From contig JAIVEN010000052.1 in NCBI GenBank assembly GCA_026686845.1, positions 1 through 64,000 on the forward strand: DNA of 64,000 nt, read 5' to 3'. The stretch is from Adenanthera pavonina. Lineage: Eukaryota > Streptophyta > Magnoliopsida > Fabales > Fabaceae. The position numbers and the translations under genes are program-made. Under the pieces are notes generated by a model that was given only the letters and a program-made list of their open reading frames with translations, was not told the DNA's origin and did no database searches. Shown here piece after piece: positions 37,436-50,460 of this stretch. Each line of letters begins with the position of its first letter. The first letter of the stretch is position 1.

Positions 37436-38309
37436 GAGCTTGGAAGACTTGATCAAAGTGCTAAATATAAAGCCCAAGTTTAAGTGAGATCATCAACTCC
37501 AAAATATAAGTTTCAGATCCAAGCCCAATAGGAGCCCATTGAAGGAGGTTAATTAAAATATCATGTGCTTCATTAAAAGAGCATGTGACTTAGACATTAA
37601 TGGGCTTAATTAGTATTAATTTCGTTTTTATTAATTATGGGGTGAACTTTGTTATTTAACAAAGCCCAATTAGTTAATTAGTAGTCTTTTTGATAGGCCA
37701 CCTTGTAAATAAACATGTCATGTGCCAAACATGTGATTTCATTAATGTGTTGGCATGTTTATAAGGGCTTAGGTATTATTTTATTATGAATTTATGAATT
37801 TTCGTTATTTTATTTTAGGGCTTTATTTTATTAGTTTCCTAGGTCCAATAGGAGTGTTGTTTGGGCCTAAAGTCTCCTAATCCTATTAGGATTACTCAAG
37901 CCCAAATTAATTAGGGTTTCTAAGCTTATTAGGTTAGATTTTACCTTGCCTATTTAAGGCTAACTATTATGTACGTTTTTTAAGATTTGAATGATTAAAG
38001 TTTTAGACTTTTGTGAGTTTCCTCTTGCGATTCTTTGAGTGCTAGAGAGAATACTATGACTTATCAAGGAATTGGTCAATCCTTGTGGCGTCACCGGAAC
38101 TAGGGTTCAAGAGACCGGTTCTCTTGGGTCCTAATTCACCTAGACCAACATATCTTGTGTGCTTTCTTAATTACTCTCATCTTTGTGTGTCTTTCGTCTT
38201 ACTATTTTTTCAATTTTCCAGTCTTTGTGTCCCTTGTTTCACATAGATCCGGGTGTCATACACATAAAAGTGGGTTCTTTGGACGGGTTCCAAAAGGGGA
38301 CATGTATCA
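37384..38309 (+). repeat. 3' LTR, family 1 (926 bp)
   Basis: Runs from TGATAGAATAAGGGC to ATGTATCA. Full length compared with the 906-bp 5' LTR. About nine base differences between the two are visible, for example CATTAATGTG against CATTAGTGTG and GTTTCACAT against GTTTCGCAT. It contains the TATA-like box at 37951 and the hairpin at 38108. Confidence 0.95.
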
Positions 38310-38314
38310 ATTCT
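38310..38314 (+). repeat. Target-site duplication ATTCT (right, family 1 element)
   Basis: Immediately follows the terminal TATCA and matches 33112-33116. The satellite continues with CCTCCTTAGAGCC. Confidence 0.95.
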
Positions 38315-41300
38315 CCTCCTTAGAGCCTCCCGGTGAATGTTTAGAAACCTGGAACTTTCAAACTAAACGAGATCAAAGCGGAATCTGATTGTGTTTATTT
38401 CATCAACCAAGGCTCAAATCGGTGTGAGGATGTCAGATAAACTCACTAGCTCACTTCATGTTGTAAATTTAGAGAGATTTTCCGATTTCTTTTGCTTTTC
38501 AATGCATTTTCATAAGGTTGGATCGTTTGGCCAAAGTGGCGTGATGATGAAGCCAAATTGTGTATGTTTCTTCCAACTAGACTCGAATTGTTGTGAGTTA
38601 GCCGCATAAACTCCCTACCTCGCTCAAAATTCCAAATCTTGTGGCATTCTCCACCTTAGAGCCTCCCGGTGAATGTTTAGAAACCTGGAACTTTAAAAAA
38701 AAATGAGGTTAAAGCGGAATCCGATTGTGTTTATTTCACCAACCAAGTCTTAAATTGGTGTGAGGATGTTGGATAAACTCACTAACTCACATCATGTTGC
38801 AAATTTAGTGAGATTTTTTATTATCTTTTGCTTTTCAATGATTTACATGAAGTTGGATCGTTCAGCCAAAATGGCGTGATGATAAAGCCGAATTGTGCAC
38901 GTTTCTTCCAACTAGACTCGAATTGTCGTGAGTAAGCTGCATAAACTCCCTACCTCGCTTAAAATTCCAAATCTTGTGGCATTAACCTCCTTAGAACTTT
39001 CTGGTAAATGTTTAGAAACCTGGAACTTTCGAACAAAATGAGGTTAAAGTGTAATCCGATTGTGTTTATTTCATCAACCAAGGATCAAATTGGTGTGAGG
39101 ATGTCGGATAAACTCACTCGCTCACTTCATGTTGTAAATTTAGTGAGATTTCCATATTTCTTTTGCTTTTCAATTCATTTTCATAAAATTTGTTCGTTTG
39201 GACAAAATGGCGTGATGATGAAGCAAAATTGTGCACTTTTCTTCCAACTAGACTCGAATTGTTGTGACTAAGCCGCATAAACTCCCTACCTTGCTTAAAA
39301 TTGCAAATCTTGTGGCATTCTCCTCCTTAGAGCCTCCCGGTGAATGTTTAAAAACCTGGAACTTTCGAACAAAATGAGATTACAGTGGAATCCGATTGTG
39401 TTTATTTCATCAACCTAGGCTCAAATTGGTGTGAGTATGTCGGATAAAAGCACTAGCTCACTTCATGTTGCAAATTTAGTGAGATTTTTCGATTTCCTTT
39501 GCTTTTCAATGCATTTACATGAAGTTGGATCGTTTGGCCAAAATAGTGTGATGATAAAGCCGAATTATGCACTTTTCTTCCAACTAGACTCGAATTGTTG
39601 CTACCAAGCCGCATAAATACCCTACCTCGCTTAAAATTCCAAATCTTGTTGCATTCTCCTCCTTAGAGCCTCTCGGTGAATGTTTAGAAACCTGAAACTT
39701 TCAAACAAAATGAGGTTAAAACGGAATCCAATTGTGTTTATTTCATCAACCAAGGCTTAAATCGGTGTGAGGATGTCGAATAAACTCACTAGCTGACTTC
39801 ATGTTACAAATTTAGTGAGATTTTTCGATTTCCTTTGCTTTTCAATGTATTTTCATAAAGATGAATCGTTTGGCCTAAATGGCGTAATGATAAAGCTGAA
39901 TTGTGCACATTTCTTCCACCTAGACTCGACTTATTGTGACTAAGCCACATAAACTCCCTGCCTCGCTTAAAATTCCAAATCTTGTGGCATTCTCCTCCTT
40001 AGAGCCTCCCGGTGAATGTTTAGAAACCTGGAACTTTAAAAAAAAATGAGGTTAAAGCGGAATCCGATTGTGTTTATTTCACCAACCAAGTCTTAAATTG
40101 GTGTGAGGATGTTGGATAAACTCACTAGCTCACATCATGTTGCAAATTTAGTGAGATTTTTTATTATCTTTTACTTTTCAATGCATGTACATGAAGTTGG
40201 ATCGTTTGGCCAAAATGGCGTGATGATAAAGCCGAATTGTGCACGTTTCTTCCAACTAGACTCGAATTGTCGTGAGTAAGCTGCATAAACTCCCTACCTC
40301 GCTTAAAATTCCAAATCTTGTGGCATTAACCTCCTTAGAACTTTCTGGCGAATGTTTAGAAACCTGGAAATTTCGAACAAAATGAGGTTAAAGTGTAATC
40401 CGATTGTGTTTATTTCATCAACCAAGGATCAAATTGGTGTGAGGATGTCGGATAAACTCACTCGCTCACTTCATGTTGCAAATTTCGTTATATTTTCCAA
40501 TTTCTTTTGCATTTCAATTCATTTTCATAAAATTTGATCGTTTGGACAAAATGGCGTGATGATGAAGCAAAATTGTGCACTTTTCTTCCAACTAGACTCG
40601 AATTGTTGTGACTAAGCCGCATAAACTCCCTACCTTGCTTAAAATTGCAAATCTTATGGCATTCTCCTCCTTAGAGCCTCCCGGTGAATGTTTAGAAACC
40701 TGGAACTTTTAAACAAAATGAGGTTAAACCGGCATCCGATTGTGTTTATTTCAAGGCTCAAATCGGTGTGAGGATGTCGAATAAACTCACTAGCTGACTT
40801 CATGTTGCAAATTTAGCGAGATTTTCCAATTTCTTTTGCCTTTCAATGCATTTTCATAAAGTTGGATCGTTTGGCCTAAATGGCGTAATGATAAAGCCGA
40901 ATTGTGCATGTTTTTTCCAACTAGACTCGAATTGTTGTGAGTTAGTCGCGTAAACTCCCTGCCTCGCTTAAAATTCTGAATCTTTTGGCATTCTCCTCCT
41001 TAGAGACTCCCGGTGAATGTTTAGAAACCGGGAACTTTTGAACAAATTGACGTTAAAGCGGAATCTGATTTTGTTTATTTCATCAACCAAGTCTTGAATT
41101 GGTGTGAGGATGTCGGATAAAGTCACTAGCTCACATCATGTCTAAAATTTCGTGTGATTTTTTTATTATCTTTTGCTTTTCAATGCATTTACATGAAGTT
41201 GGATCGTTTGGCCAAAATGGCGTGATGATAAAGCCGAATTGTGCACGTTTCTTCGAACTAGACTCGAATTGTCGTGAGTAAGCTGTATAAACTCCTTACC

Positions 41301-42713
41301 TCGCTTAAAATTCCAAATCTTGTGGCATTAACCTCCTTAGAACTTCCTGGCGAATGTTTAGAAACCTGGAACTTTCGAACAAAATAAGGTTAAAGTGGAA
41401 TCCGATTGTGTTTATTTCATCAACCAAGGATCAAATTGGTGTGAGGGTGTCGGATAAACTCCCTAGCTCACTTCATGTTGCAAATTTTGGGAGATTTTGC
41501 GGTTTTTTTTGCTTTTCAATGCATTTTCATAAAGTTGGATCATTTGGTCAAAATGGGGTGATGATGAAGTCGAACTGTGCATGTTTCTTCCAACTAGACT
41601 CGAATTGTTGTGAGTAAGCCGCATAAACTCCCAACCTCGCTTAGAATTCCAAATCTTGTGGCATTCTCCTCCTTAGAGCCTCCCGGTGAATGTTTAGAAT
41701 CCTGGAACTTTCAAAGAAAATGAGGTTAAACTGGAATCCGATTGTGTTCATTTCTTCAACCAAGGCTCAAATTGGTGTGAGGATGTCAGATAAACTCACT
41801 AGGTCACTTCCTGTTGCAAATTTCGTGAGACTTTGCGGTTTCTTTTGCTTTTCAATGTATTTTCATAAAGTTGGATCATTTGGCCAAAATGGCATGATGA
41901 TGAAGTCGAGTTGTGCACGTTTCTTCCAACTAGACTCGAATTGTTGTAAGTAAGCTGCATAAACTCCCTACCTCGCTTAAAATTCCAAAACTTGTGGCAT
42001 TCTCCTTGTTAGAGCCTCCCGATGAACGTTTAGAAAACTGGAACTTTTAAAGAAAATGAGGTTAGACCGGAATCCAGTTGTGTTCGTTTCATCAACTAAG
42101 GCTCAAATTGGTGTGAGGATGTCGGATAAACTCACTAGCTCCCTTCATGTTGCAAATTTCGTGAGAATTTCCGATTTCTTTTGCTTTTCAATGCATTTTC
42201 ATAAAGTTCGATCGTTTAGCCAAATTGGCGTGATGATGAAGCCAAATTGTGCATGTTTCACCCAACTAGAATTGAATTGTTGTGAGTAAGCCGCATAAAC
42301 TCCCTACCTCGCTTAAAATTCCAAATCTTGTGGCATTCTCCTCCGTAGAGCCTCCCCGTGATTGTTTAGAAACCTGGAACTTTCAAACAAAATGAGGTTA
42401 AAGCGGAATCCAATTTTGTTAATTTCATCAACCAAGGCTCAAATTGGTGTGAGGATGTCAGATAAACTCACTAGGTCACTTCATGTTGCAAATTTCGTGA
42501 GATTTTTTGATTTCTTTTGCTTTTCAATGCATTTTCATAAAGTGGGATCGTTTGGCCAAAATGGCGTGATGATGAAGTCGAACTGTGCATGTTTCTTCCA
42601 ACTAGACTCGAATTGTTATGAGTAAGCCGCATAAACTCCCTACCTCGTTTAAAATTCCAAATCTTGTTGCATTCTCCTCCTTAGAGCCTCCCGATGAATG
42701 TTTAGAAACCTGG

Positions 42714-42718
42714 AACTT
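42714..42718 (+). repeat. Target-site duplication AACTT (left, solo LTR)
   Basis: AACTT precedes TGATAGAG and is repeated at 43681-43685. The satellite text CTGGAACTTTCAAA is restored if the LTR and one copy are removed. Confidence 0.92.
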
Positions 42719-43284
42719 TGATAGAGTAAGGGCTGTGCATGGCTTGCAAGAGTTCAAAATTAAGAGCAAGGAATCAAAGCATTGAAGTGATCCAAGAGCT
42801 CTACGGATTAGAGTCCAGTCACTTGATTAAAGTTGTAGCCCAAAAGGAGCTTGTAGGTGTGATGATCAACTCCAAATTACAAGTTTCAGATCCAAGCCCA
42901 AGAGAAGCCCAATTAGAGAAGATTACTTAAGTGATCATGTGTCACTCATGTGATCAATTAAAAAGGAATCTTCTTTAAGCTAATTTATTTAGAATTTTCA
43001 TTTATTTTATTTTATTTTCAGAAATAAGGGCTTTTGGTCAAATATTATATCTTGGAGATTAAGTTTTGCTTGTTTCCTATTTTAAAAATTTAGGCTCTAG
43101 AATTTTCTATTAGTTAAAGCAAGAAAGGTACTACCTTTTGATTGATTTGAGGAATATTTTATTTCCTTTTTTCATTTAGATTGTGATATCTTCTTTAGGA
43201 TTGATTAGATTTGATTATTTTATATATTTTCATTGTAATCTTCGTTTTTAATTTTAGCCTAGGGTTTTAGTTGCCTTATTCATT

Positions 43285-43291
43285 TATATAA
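43285..43291 (+). promoter_or_regulatory. TATA box in solo LTR
   Basis: TATATAA followed by GGAGCCACCTATGTAC, the same text as in the array LTRs. The promoter could still be present, but activity is unknown. Confidence 0.7.
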
Positions 43292-43454
43292 GGAGCCACC
43301 TATGTACTTTGGAGGAGACAGATTAATGAGAATAAATTTTAGAACTTATGTCCTTTTCTTGTGAGTTTTTCTCTTGTATCCCTTGTGTTCTTGAGAGAAT
43401 TCTTAGACTTATCAAAGGAGTGGTTTTCCTTTGTGGCGTCCCAAGGCTAGGGTT

Positions 43455-43475
43455 CTAAGAGATGGGTTCTCTTAG
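43455..43475 (+). other. R/U5 hairpin (solo LTR)
   Basis: CTAAGAG pairs with CTCTTAG around the loop ATGGGTT. The stem equals that of the array LTRs, while the 5' part of the loop differs. Confidence 0.65.
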
Positions 43476-43680
43476 GGTCTTATCCCATTGACCAACATAT
43501 CTTTCCTATTTTCTTGTCATTTTCATTCATAATTATTATCCTATTTTTCTCATTTAATGTGTTCTTCTATCTTGTGTTTTCTTGTTATATCGTGTGTCCT
43601 ATTTGATTCTAGCACGATCCATGGTTTATTCTGAGTCATTGGAGGTTCAATTGGACGAGTTCCGCTTGGGTCTTTCATCA

Positions 43681-43685
43681 AACTT
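43681..43685 (+). repeat. Target-site duplication AACTT (right, solo LTR)
   Basis: Directly follows the LTR end CATCA; matches 42714-42718. Confidence 0.92.
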
Positions 43686-46600
43686 TCAAAAAAAATGAGG
43701 TTAAACCGGAATCCGATTGTGTTACTTTCAACAACCAAGGCTCAAATTGGTGTGAGGATGTCGGATAAACTCGCTAGCTCACTTCATGTTGCAAATTTCA
43801 CCAGATTTTATGGTTTCTTTTGCTTTTCAATGTATTTTCATAAAGGTGGATCATTTGGCCAAAATGGTGTGATGATGAAGTCGAACTGTGCACGTTTTTT
43901 CCAACTAGACTCGAATTATTGTGAGTAAGCCGCATAAACTCCCTACCTCGCTTAGAATTCCAAATCTTGTGGCATTCTCCTCCCTAGAACTTCCTGGTGA
44001 ATGTTTAGAAACCTGGAACTTTCAAACAAAATTAGGTTAAACCGGAATCCGATTGTGTTCAATTCATCAACTAAGGCTCAAATTGGTGTTAGTATGTCGG
44101 ATAAACGCACTAGCTCACTACATGTTGCAATTTTTTTGAGATTTTCCGATTTGTTTTGCTTTTCAATGCATCTTCATAAAGTTGGATCGTTTGGCACAAA
44201 TGGCGCGATGATGAGGCCAAACTGTGCATGTTTCTTCCAACTATACTCGAATTGTTGCGAGTAAGCCGCATAAACTCCCTACCTCGCTTGGAATTCCAAA
44301 TCTTGTGGCATTTCCCTTCTTAGAGCCTCCCGATGAATGTTTAGAAACCTGGAACTTTCAAACAAAATGAGGTTAAACCGGAATTGGATTGTGTTCATTT
44401 CATCATATGAGGCTCAAATTGGTGTGAGGATGTCGGATAGACTCACTAGCTCACTTCATGTTGCAAATTTCGTGAGATTTTCTGATTTCTTTTGCTTTTC
44501 AATGCATTTTCATAAAGTTGGATCGTTTAGCCAAAATGGCGTGATATTGAAGCCGAATTCTGCATGTTTCTTCCAACTAGACTCGAATTGTTGTGAGTAA
44601 GCCGCATAAACTCCCTACCTCGCTTAGAATTCCAAATCTTGTGGCATTCTCCTCCTTAGAGCCTCCCGGTGAATGTTTAGAATCCTGGAACTTTCAAACA
44701 AAATGAGGTTAAACCGGAATCGGATTGTGTTCATTTCATCAACCAAGGCTCAAATTGGTGTGAGGATATTGGATAGACACACTAGCTCACTTCATGCCGC
44801 AAATTTTGTGTGATTTTCCGATTTCTTTTGCTTTTCAATGCATCTTCATAAAGTTTGATCGTTTGGCCAAAATGGCGCGATGATGAGGCCAAACTGTGCA
44901 CGTTTCATCCAACTAGACTCGAATTGTTGTGAGTAAGCCGCATAAACTCCCTACCTAGCTTAAATTTCCAAATCTTGTGGCATTCTCCTCCGTAGAGACT
45001 CCCGGTGAATGTTTAGAAACCTGGAACTTTCAAACAAAATGAGGTTAAACCAGAATCCGATTGTGTTCATTTCATCAACCAAGGCTCAAATTGGTGTGAG
45101 GATGTCGGATAGACTCACTAGCTCACTTCATGTTGCAAATTTCATGAGATTTTCCGATTTCCTTAGCTTTTCAATGCATTTTCATAAAGTTGGATCGTTT
45201 AGCCAAAATGGCGTGATGTTGAAGCCGAATTCTGCACGTTTCTTCCAACTAGACTCGAATTGTTGTGAGTAAGCCGCATAAACTCCCTACGTCGCTTAGA
45301 ATTCCAAATCTTGTGGCATTCTCCTCCTTAGAGCCTCCCGGTGAATGTTTAGAAACCTAGAACTTTCAAAGAAAATGAGGTTAAACCGGAATCGTATTGT
45401 GTTCATTTCATCAACCAAGGCTCAAATTGGTGTGAGGATATTGGATAGACTCACTAGCTCACTTCATGTTGCAAATTTCGTGTGATTTTCCGATTTCTTT
45501 TGCGTTTCAATGCATCTTCATAAAGTTGGATCGTTTGGCCCAAATGGCGTGATGATGAGGCCAAACTGTGCCTGTTTCTTCCAACTAGACTTGAATTGTT
45601 GTGAGTAAGCCGCATAAACTCCCTAGGTCGCTTAAAATTCGAAATCTTGTGGCATTCTTCTCCTTAGAGCCTCCCGGTGAATGTTTTGAAACTTGGAACT
45701 TTCAAACAAAATGAGGTTAAACAGGAATCCGATTATGTTCATTTCTTCAGCCAAGGCTCAAATTGGTGTGAGGATGTCTGATAAAGTCACTAGCTCACTT
45801 CATGTTGCAAATTTCGTGAGATTTTCCAATTTCTTTGGATTTTCAATGCATTTTCATAAAGTTGGATCGTTTGGCCAAAATGACGTGAAGAAGAATCCGA
45901 ACTGTGCACGTTTCGTCCAACTGGACTCGAATTGTTGTGAGTATGCCGCATAAACTCCCTACCTAGCTTAAATTTCCAAATCTTGTGGCATTCTCCTCCG
46001 TAGAGACTCCCAGTGAATGTTTAGAAACCTGGAACTTTCAAACAAAATGAGGTTCAACCGGAATCCGATTATGTTCATTTCATCAACCAAGGCTCAAATC
46101 GGTGTGAGGATGTCGGATAGACTCACTAGCTCACTTCATGTTGCAAATTTCATGAGATTTTCCGATTTCCTTAGCTTTTCAATGCATTTTCATAAAGTTG
46201 GATCGTTTAGCCAAAATGGTGTGATGTTGAAGACGAATTCTGCATGTTTCTTCCAACTAGACTCGAATTGTTGTGAGTAAGCCGCATAAACTCCCTACGT
46301 CGCTTAAAATTCCAAATCTTGTGGCATTCTCCTCCTTAGAGCCTCCCGGTGAATGTTTAGAAACCTAGAACTTTCAAAGAAAATGAGGTTAAACCGGAAT
46401 CGGATTGTGTTCATTTCATCAACCAAGGCTCAAATTGGTAAGAGGATATGGGATAGACTCACTAGCTCACTTCATGCAGCAAATTTCGTGTGATTTTCCG
46501 ATTTCTTTTGCGTTTCAATGCATCTTCATAAAGTTGGATCGTTTGGCCAAAATGGCGTGATGATGAGGCCAAACTGTGTATGTTTCATCCAACTAGACTC

Positions 46601-46688
46601 GAATTGTTGTGAGTAAGCCGCATAAACTCCCCAGGTCGCTTAAAATTTGAAATCTTGTGGCATTCTCCTCCTTAGAGCCTCCCGGTGA

Positions 46689-48368
46689 ATGTTTAGAAAC
46701 TTGGAACTTTCAAACAAAATGAGGTTAAACCGGAATCCGATTGTGTTCATTTCATCAACCAAGGCTCAAATTGGTGTGAGGATGTCGGATAAACTCACTA
46801 GCTCACTTCATGTTGCAAATGTCGTGAGATTTTTTATTATCTTTTGTTTTTCAATGCATTTCCATAAGGTTAGATCGTTTGGCCAAAATGGCGTGATGAT
46901 GAAGCCGAATTGTGCACGTTTCTCCCAACTAGACTCGAATTGTTGTGAGTAAGCCGCAAAAACTCTTTACCTCGCTTAGAATTCCAAATCTTGAGGCATT
47001 CTCCTCCTTCAAACATCTTACGAATATTTGGAAACCTGGATACTCCGAACAAAATAAGGTTAAAGCGGAATCCGATTGTGTTTATTTCATCTACCAAGGC
47101 TCAAATTGGTTTGTGGATGTCAGATAAACCCACTAGCTCTCTTCATGTTGCAAATTTCGTGAGATTTTCTGATTTCTTTTGCTTTTCAATGCATATTCAT
47201 AATGTTGGATCGTTTGGTCAAAAATGGTGTGATGATGAAGCCGAACTGTGCACGTTTCTTCCAACTAGACTCTAATTGTTGTGAGTAAGCCGCATAAACT
47301 CCCTACCTAGCTTAAATTTCCAAATCTTGTGGCATTCTCCTCCTTAGAGACTCCCGGTGAATGTTTAGAATCCTGGAACTTTCAAACAAAATGAGGTTAA
47401 ACCGGAATTCGATTGTGTTCATTTCATCAACCAAGGCTAAAATTAGTGCGTGGATGTCGGATAAACTCACTAGCTCACTTCATGTTGCAAATTTTGTGAG
47501 ATTTTCCGATTGTTTTTGCTTTTCAATGCATTTTCATAAAGTTGGATCATTTGGCCAAAATGGCGTGATGATGAAGCCAAATTGTGCACGTTTCTCCCAA
47601 CTAGACTCGAATTGTTGTGAGTAAGCCGCATAAACTCCCCAGGTCGCTTAAAATTTGAAATCTTGTGGCATTCTCCTCCTTAGAGCCTCCCGGTGAATGT
47701 TTAGAAACTTGGAACTTTCAAACAAAATGAGGTTAAACCGGAATCCGATTGTGTTCATTTCATCAACCAAGGCTCAAATTGGTGTGAGGATGTCGGATAA
47801 ACTCACTAGCTCACTTCATGTTGCAAATGTCGTGAGATTTTTTATTATCTTTTGTTTTTCAATGCATTTTCATAAGGTTAGATCATTTGGCCAAAATGGC
47901 GTGATGATGAAGCCGAATTGTGCACGTTTCTCCCAACTAGACTGGAATTGTTGTGAGTAAGCCGCAAAAACTCTTTACCTCGCTTAGAATTCCAAATCTT
48001 GAGGCATTCTCCTCCTTCGAACATCTTACGAATATTTGGAAACCTGGATACTCCGAAAAAAATAAGGTTAAAGCGGAATCCGATTGTGTTTATTTCATCT
48101 ACCAAGACTCAAATTGGTTTGTGGATGTCAGATAAACCCACTAGCTCTCTTCATGTTGCAAATTTCGTGAGATTTTCTGATTTCTTTTGCTTTTCAATGC
48201 ATATTCATAATGTTGGATCGTTTGGTCAAAAATGGTGTGATGATGAAGCCGAACTGTGCACGTTTCTTCCAACTAGACTCTAATTGTTGTGAGTAAGCCG
48301 CATAAACTCCCTACCTCGCTTAGAATTCCAAATATTGTGGCATTCTCCTCCTTAGAGCCTCCCGGTGA
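46689..48368 (+). repeat. Trimer-spaced duplication (1008 bp) in block V
   Basis: The monomer at 46689 (GATTTTTTATTATC with CATAAGGTTAGATC) and the next one (anchor degraded to ATATTTGGAAACCTGG, then ATACTCCGAA) recur at 47697 and about 48033, 1008 bp away, almost unchanged. The third monomer of each set differs more. The unusual AACATCTTACGAATATTTGG variant occurs only in these two places. Confidence 0.82.
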
Positions 48369-50460
48369 ATGTTTAGAATCCTGGAACTTTCAAAGAAAAT
48401 GAGGTTAAACCGGAATCGGATTGTGTTCATTTCATCAACCAAGGCTCAAATTGGTGTGAGGATATTGGATAGACTCACTAGCTCACTTCATACAGCAAAT
48501 TTTGGTGAGATTTTTCGATTTCTTTTGCTTTTCAATGCATTTTCATAAATTTGGATCATTTGGCCAAAATGGCATGATGATGAGGCCGAATTGTGCACGT
48601 TTCTTCCAACTAGACCTCAAATTGTTGTGAGTAAGCCGCATAAACTCCCTACCTCGCTTAAAATTTGAAATCTTGTGGCATTCTCCTTCTTAGAGCCTCC
48701 CCGTGAATGTTTAGAAACCTGGAACTTTCAAACAAAATGAGGTTAAACCGGAATCCGATTGTGTTCATTTCATCAACCTAGGCTCAAATTGGTGTGAGTA
48801 TGTCGGATAAACTCACTAGCTCAATTCATGTTGCAAATTTCGTGAGATTTTCTGATTTCTTTTGCCTTTCAAAGCTTTTTCAAAAAGTTGGATCTTTTGG
48901 CCAAAATGGCGTGATGATGAAGTCGAATTGTGCACGTTTCTTCCAACTGGACTCGAATTGTTGTGAGTAAGCCGCATAAACTCCCTTCCTCGCTTAGAAT
49001 TCCAAATCTTGTGGCATTCTCCGACTTGGAGCCTCCTGATGAATGTTTAGAATACTGGAACTTTCAAACAAAATGAGGTTAAAATAGAATCTGATTTTTG
49101 TTCATTTAATCAAACAAGGCTCAAATTGGTGTGAGGATGTCGGATAAACTCACTAGCTCACTTCGTGATGCAAATTTTTGTGAGATTTTTCGATTTCTTT
49201 TGCTTTTCAAAGCATTTTCATAAAGTTGGATCATTTGGCCAAAATGGCATGATGATGAAGCCGAATTGTGCACGTTTCTTCCAACTAGACTCAAATTGTT
49301 GTGAGTAAGCCGCATAAACTCCCTACCTCGCTTAAAATTTGAAATCTTGTGGCATTCTCCTTCTTAGAGCCTCCCCGTGAATGTTTAGAAACCTGGAACT
49401 TTCAAACAAAATGAGGTTAAACTGGAATCTGATTCTGTTCAATTCATCAACTAAGGCTCAAATTGGTGTTAGTATGTCGGATAAACACACTAGCTCACTT
49501 CATGTTGCAAATTTCGTGAGATTTTTTGATTTCTTTTGCTTTTAGCAGCATTTTCATAAAGCTGGATCGTTTGGCCAAAATGGCGTGATGATGAAGCCGA
49601 ATTGTGCACGTTTCTTCCTAATAGACTCGAATTATTGTGAGTAATCCGCATAAACTCCCTACCTCGCTTAGAATTCCAAATCTTGTGGCATTCTCCTCCC
49701 TAGAACTTCCTGGTGAATGTTTAGAAACCTGGAACTTTCAAACAAAATGAGGTTAAACCGAAATTCGATTGTGTTCAATTCATCAACTAAGACTCAAATT
49801 GGTGTAAGTATGTCAGATAAACTCACTAGCTCAATTCATGTTGCAAATTTCGTGAGATTTTCTGATTTCTTTTGCCTTTCAAAGCTTTTTCATAAAGTTG
49901 GATCATTTGGCCAAAATGACGTCATGATGAAGTCGAATTGTGCACGTTTTTTCCTACTAGACTCAAATTATTGTGAGTAAGCCGCATAAACTCCCTAGGT
50001 CGCTTAAAATTCCAAATCTCTTGGCATTCTCCTCCTTAGAGGCTCCTGATGAATGTTTAGAATACTGGAACTTTCAAACAAAATGAGGTTAAAGCGGAAT
50101 CCGATTGGGTTCATTTCATCAACCTAGGCTCAAATTGGTGTGAGCATGTCGGATAAACTCACTAGCTCACTTCATGTTGTAAATTTCGTGAGATATTCTG
50201 ATTTCTTTTGCCTTTCAAAGCTTTTTCATAAAGTTGGATCGTTTGGCCAAAATGGCGTGATAATGAAGCCGAATTGTGCACGTTTCTTCCTACTAGACTC
50301 GAATTGTTGTGAGTAAGCCGCATAAACTCCCTTCCTCGCTTAAATTTCCAAATCTTGTTGCATTCTCCTCCTTAGAGCCTCCCGATGAATGTTTAGAAAC
50401 CTGGAACTTTCAAACAAAATGAGGTTAAACCGAAATCCGATTGTGTTCATTTCATCATAC

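Larger units (their letters stand above)
33117..38309 (+). mobile_element. Non-autonomous LTR retrotransposon, family 1 (5193 bp, decayed)
   Basis: A complete insertion in the satellite: 5' LTR, primer-binding site, long leader, Gag-like coding region, polypurine tract, 3' LTR and a 5-bp target duplication. The LTRs start TGATA and end TATCA. The internal part (34023-37383, 3361 bp) encodes only a Gag-like region and a conserved region of unknown function. I could not find protease, reverse transcriptase, RNase H or integrase motifs, so it depended on an autonomous partner. The two LTRs differ at about nine bases plus a 20-bp gap by eye, and the coding region has stops, so it is an older copy. 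R/U5 structure, polypurine tract and coding homology relate it to the family 2 array at 50466. A TR-GAG/LARD type derived from Ty3/gypsy is inferred. Confidence 0.92.
38310..42718 (+). repeat. 336-bp satellite array, block IV
   Basis: About 13 monomers, same orientation. They resemble block III at first, with more ACCAAGGATCAAATTGG, TTTAGTGAGATTT and GTGATGATAAAGCCG variants. A monomer pair, one with AAGTCTTAAATTGG or AAGTCTTGAATTGG plus TTTTTTATTATC and the next with ACCAAGGATCAAATTGG, recurs at about 38673, 40016 and 41018. One monomer near 40740 lacks about 10 bp of the TCATCAACCAAGG segment. Confidence 0.95.
42719..43680 (+). mobile_element. Solo LTR of family 2 (962 bp)
   Basis: Starts TGATAGAGTAAGGGCTG and ends GGGTCTTTCATCA, with the AACTT duplication on both sides. 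No internal region, primer-binding site or polypurine tract is present, so it arose by LTR-LTR recombination of a full insertion. It aligns with the array LTRs through the U3 start, the CCTAGGGTTTTAG/TTGCC stretch, the TATATAA box, the GAGACAGATTAATGAGAAT segment and the R/U5 hairpin, but is clearly diverged and about 108 bp shorter, mainly in U3. Parts of U3 (GATCATCAACTCCAAA, TTTCAGATCCAAGCCCAA) match family 1 better than the array, so it is intermediate between the families. Confidence 0.93.
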
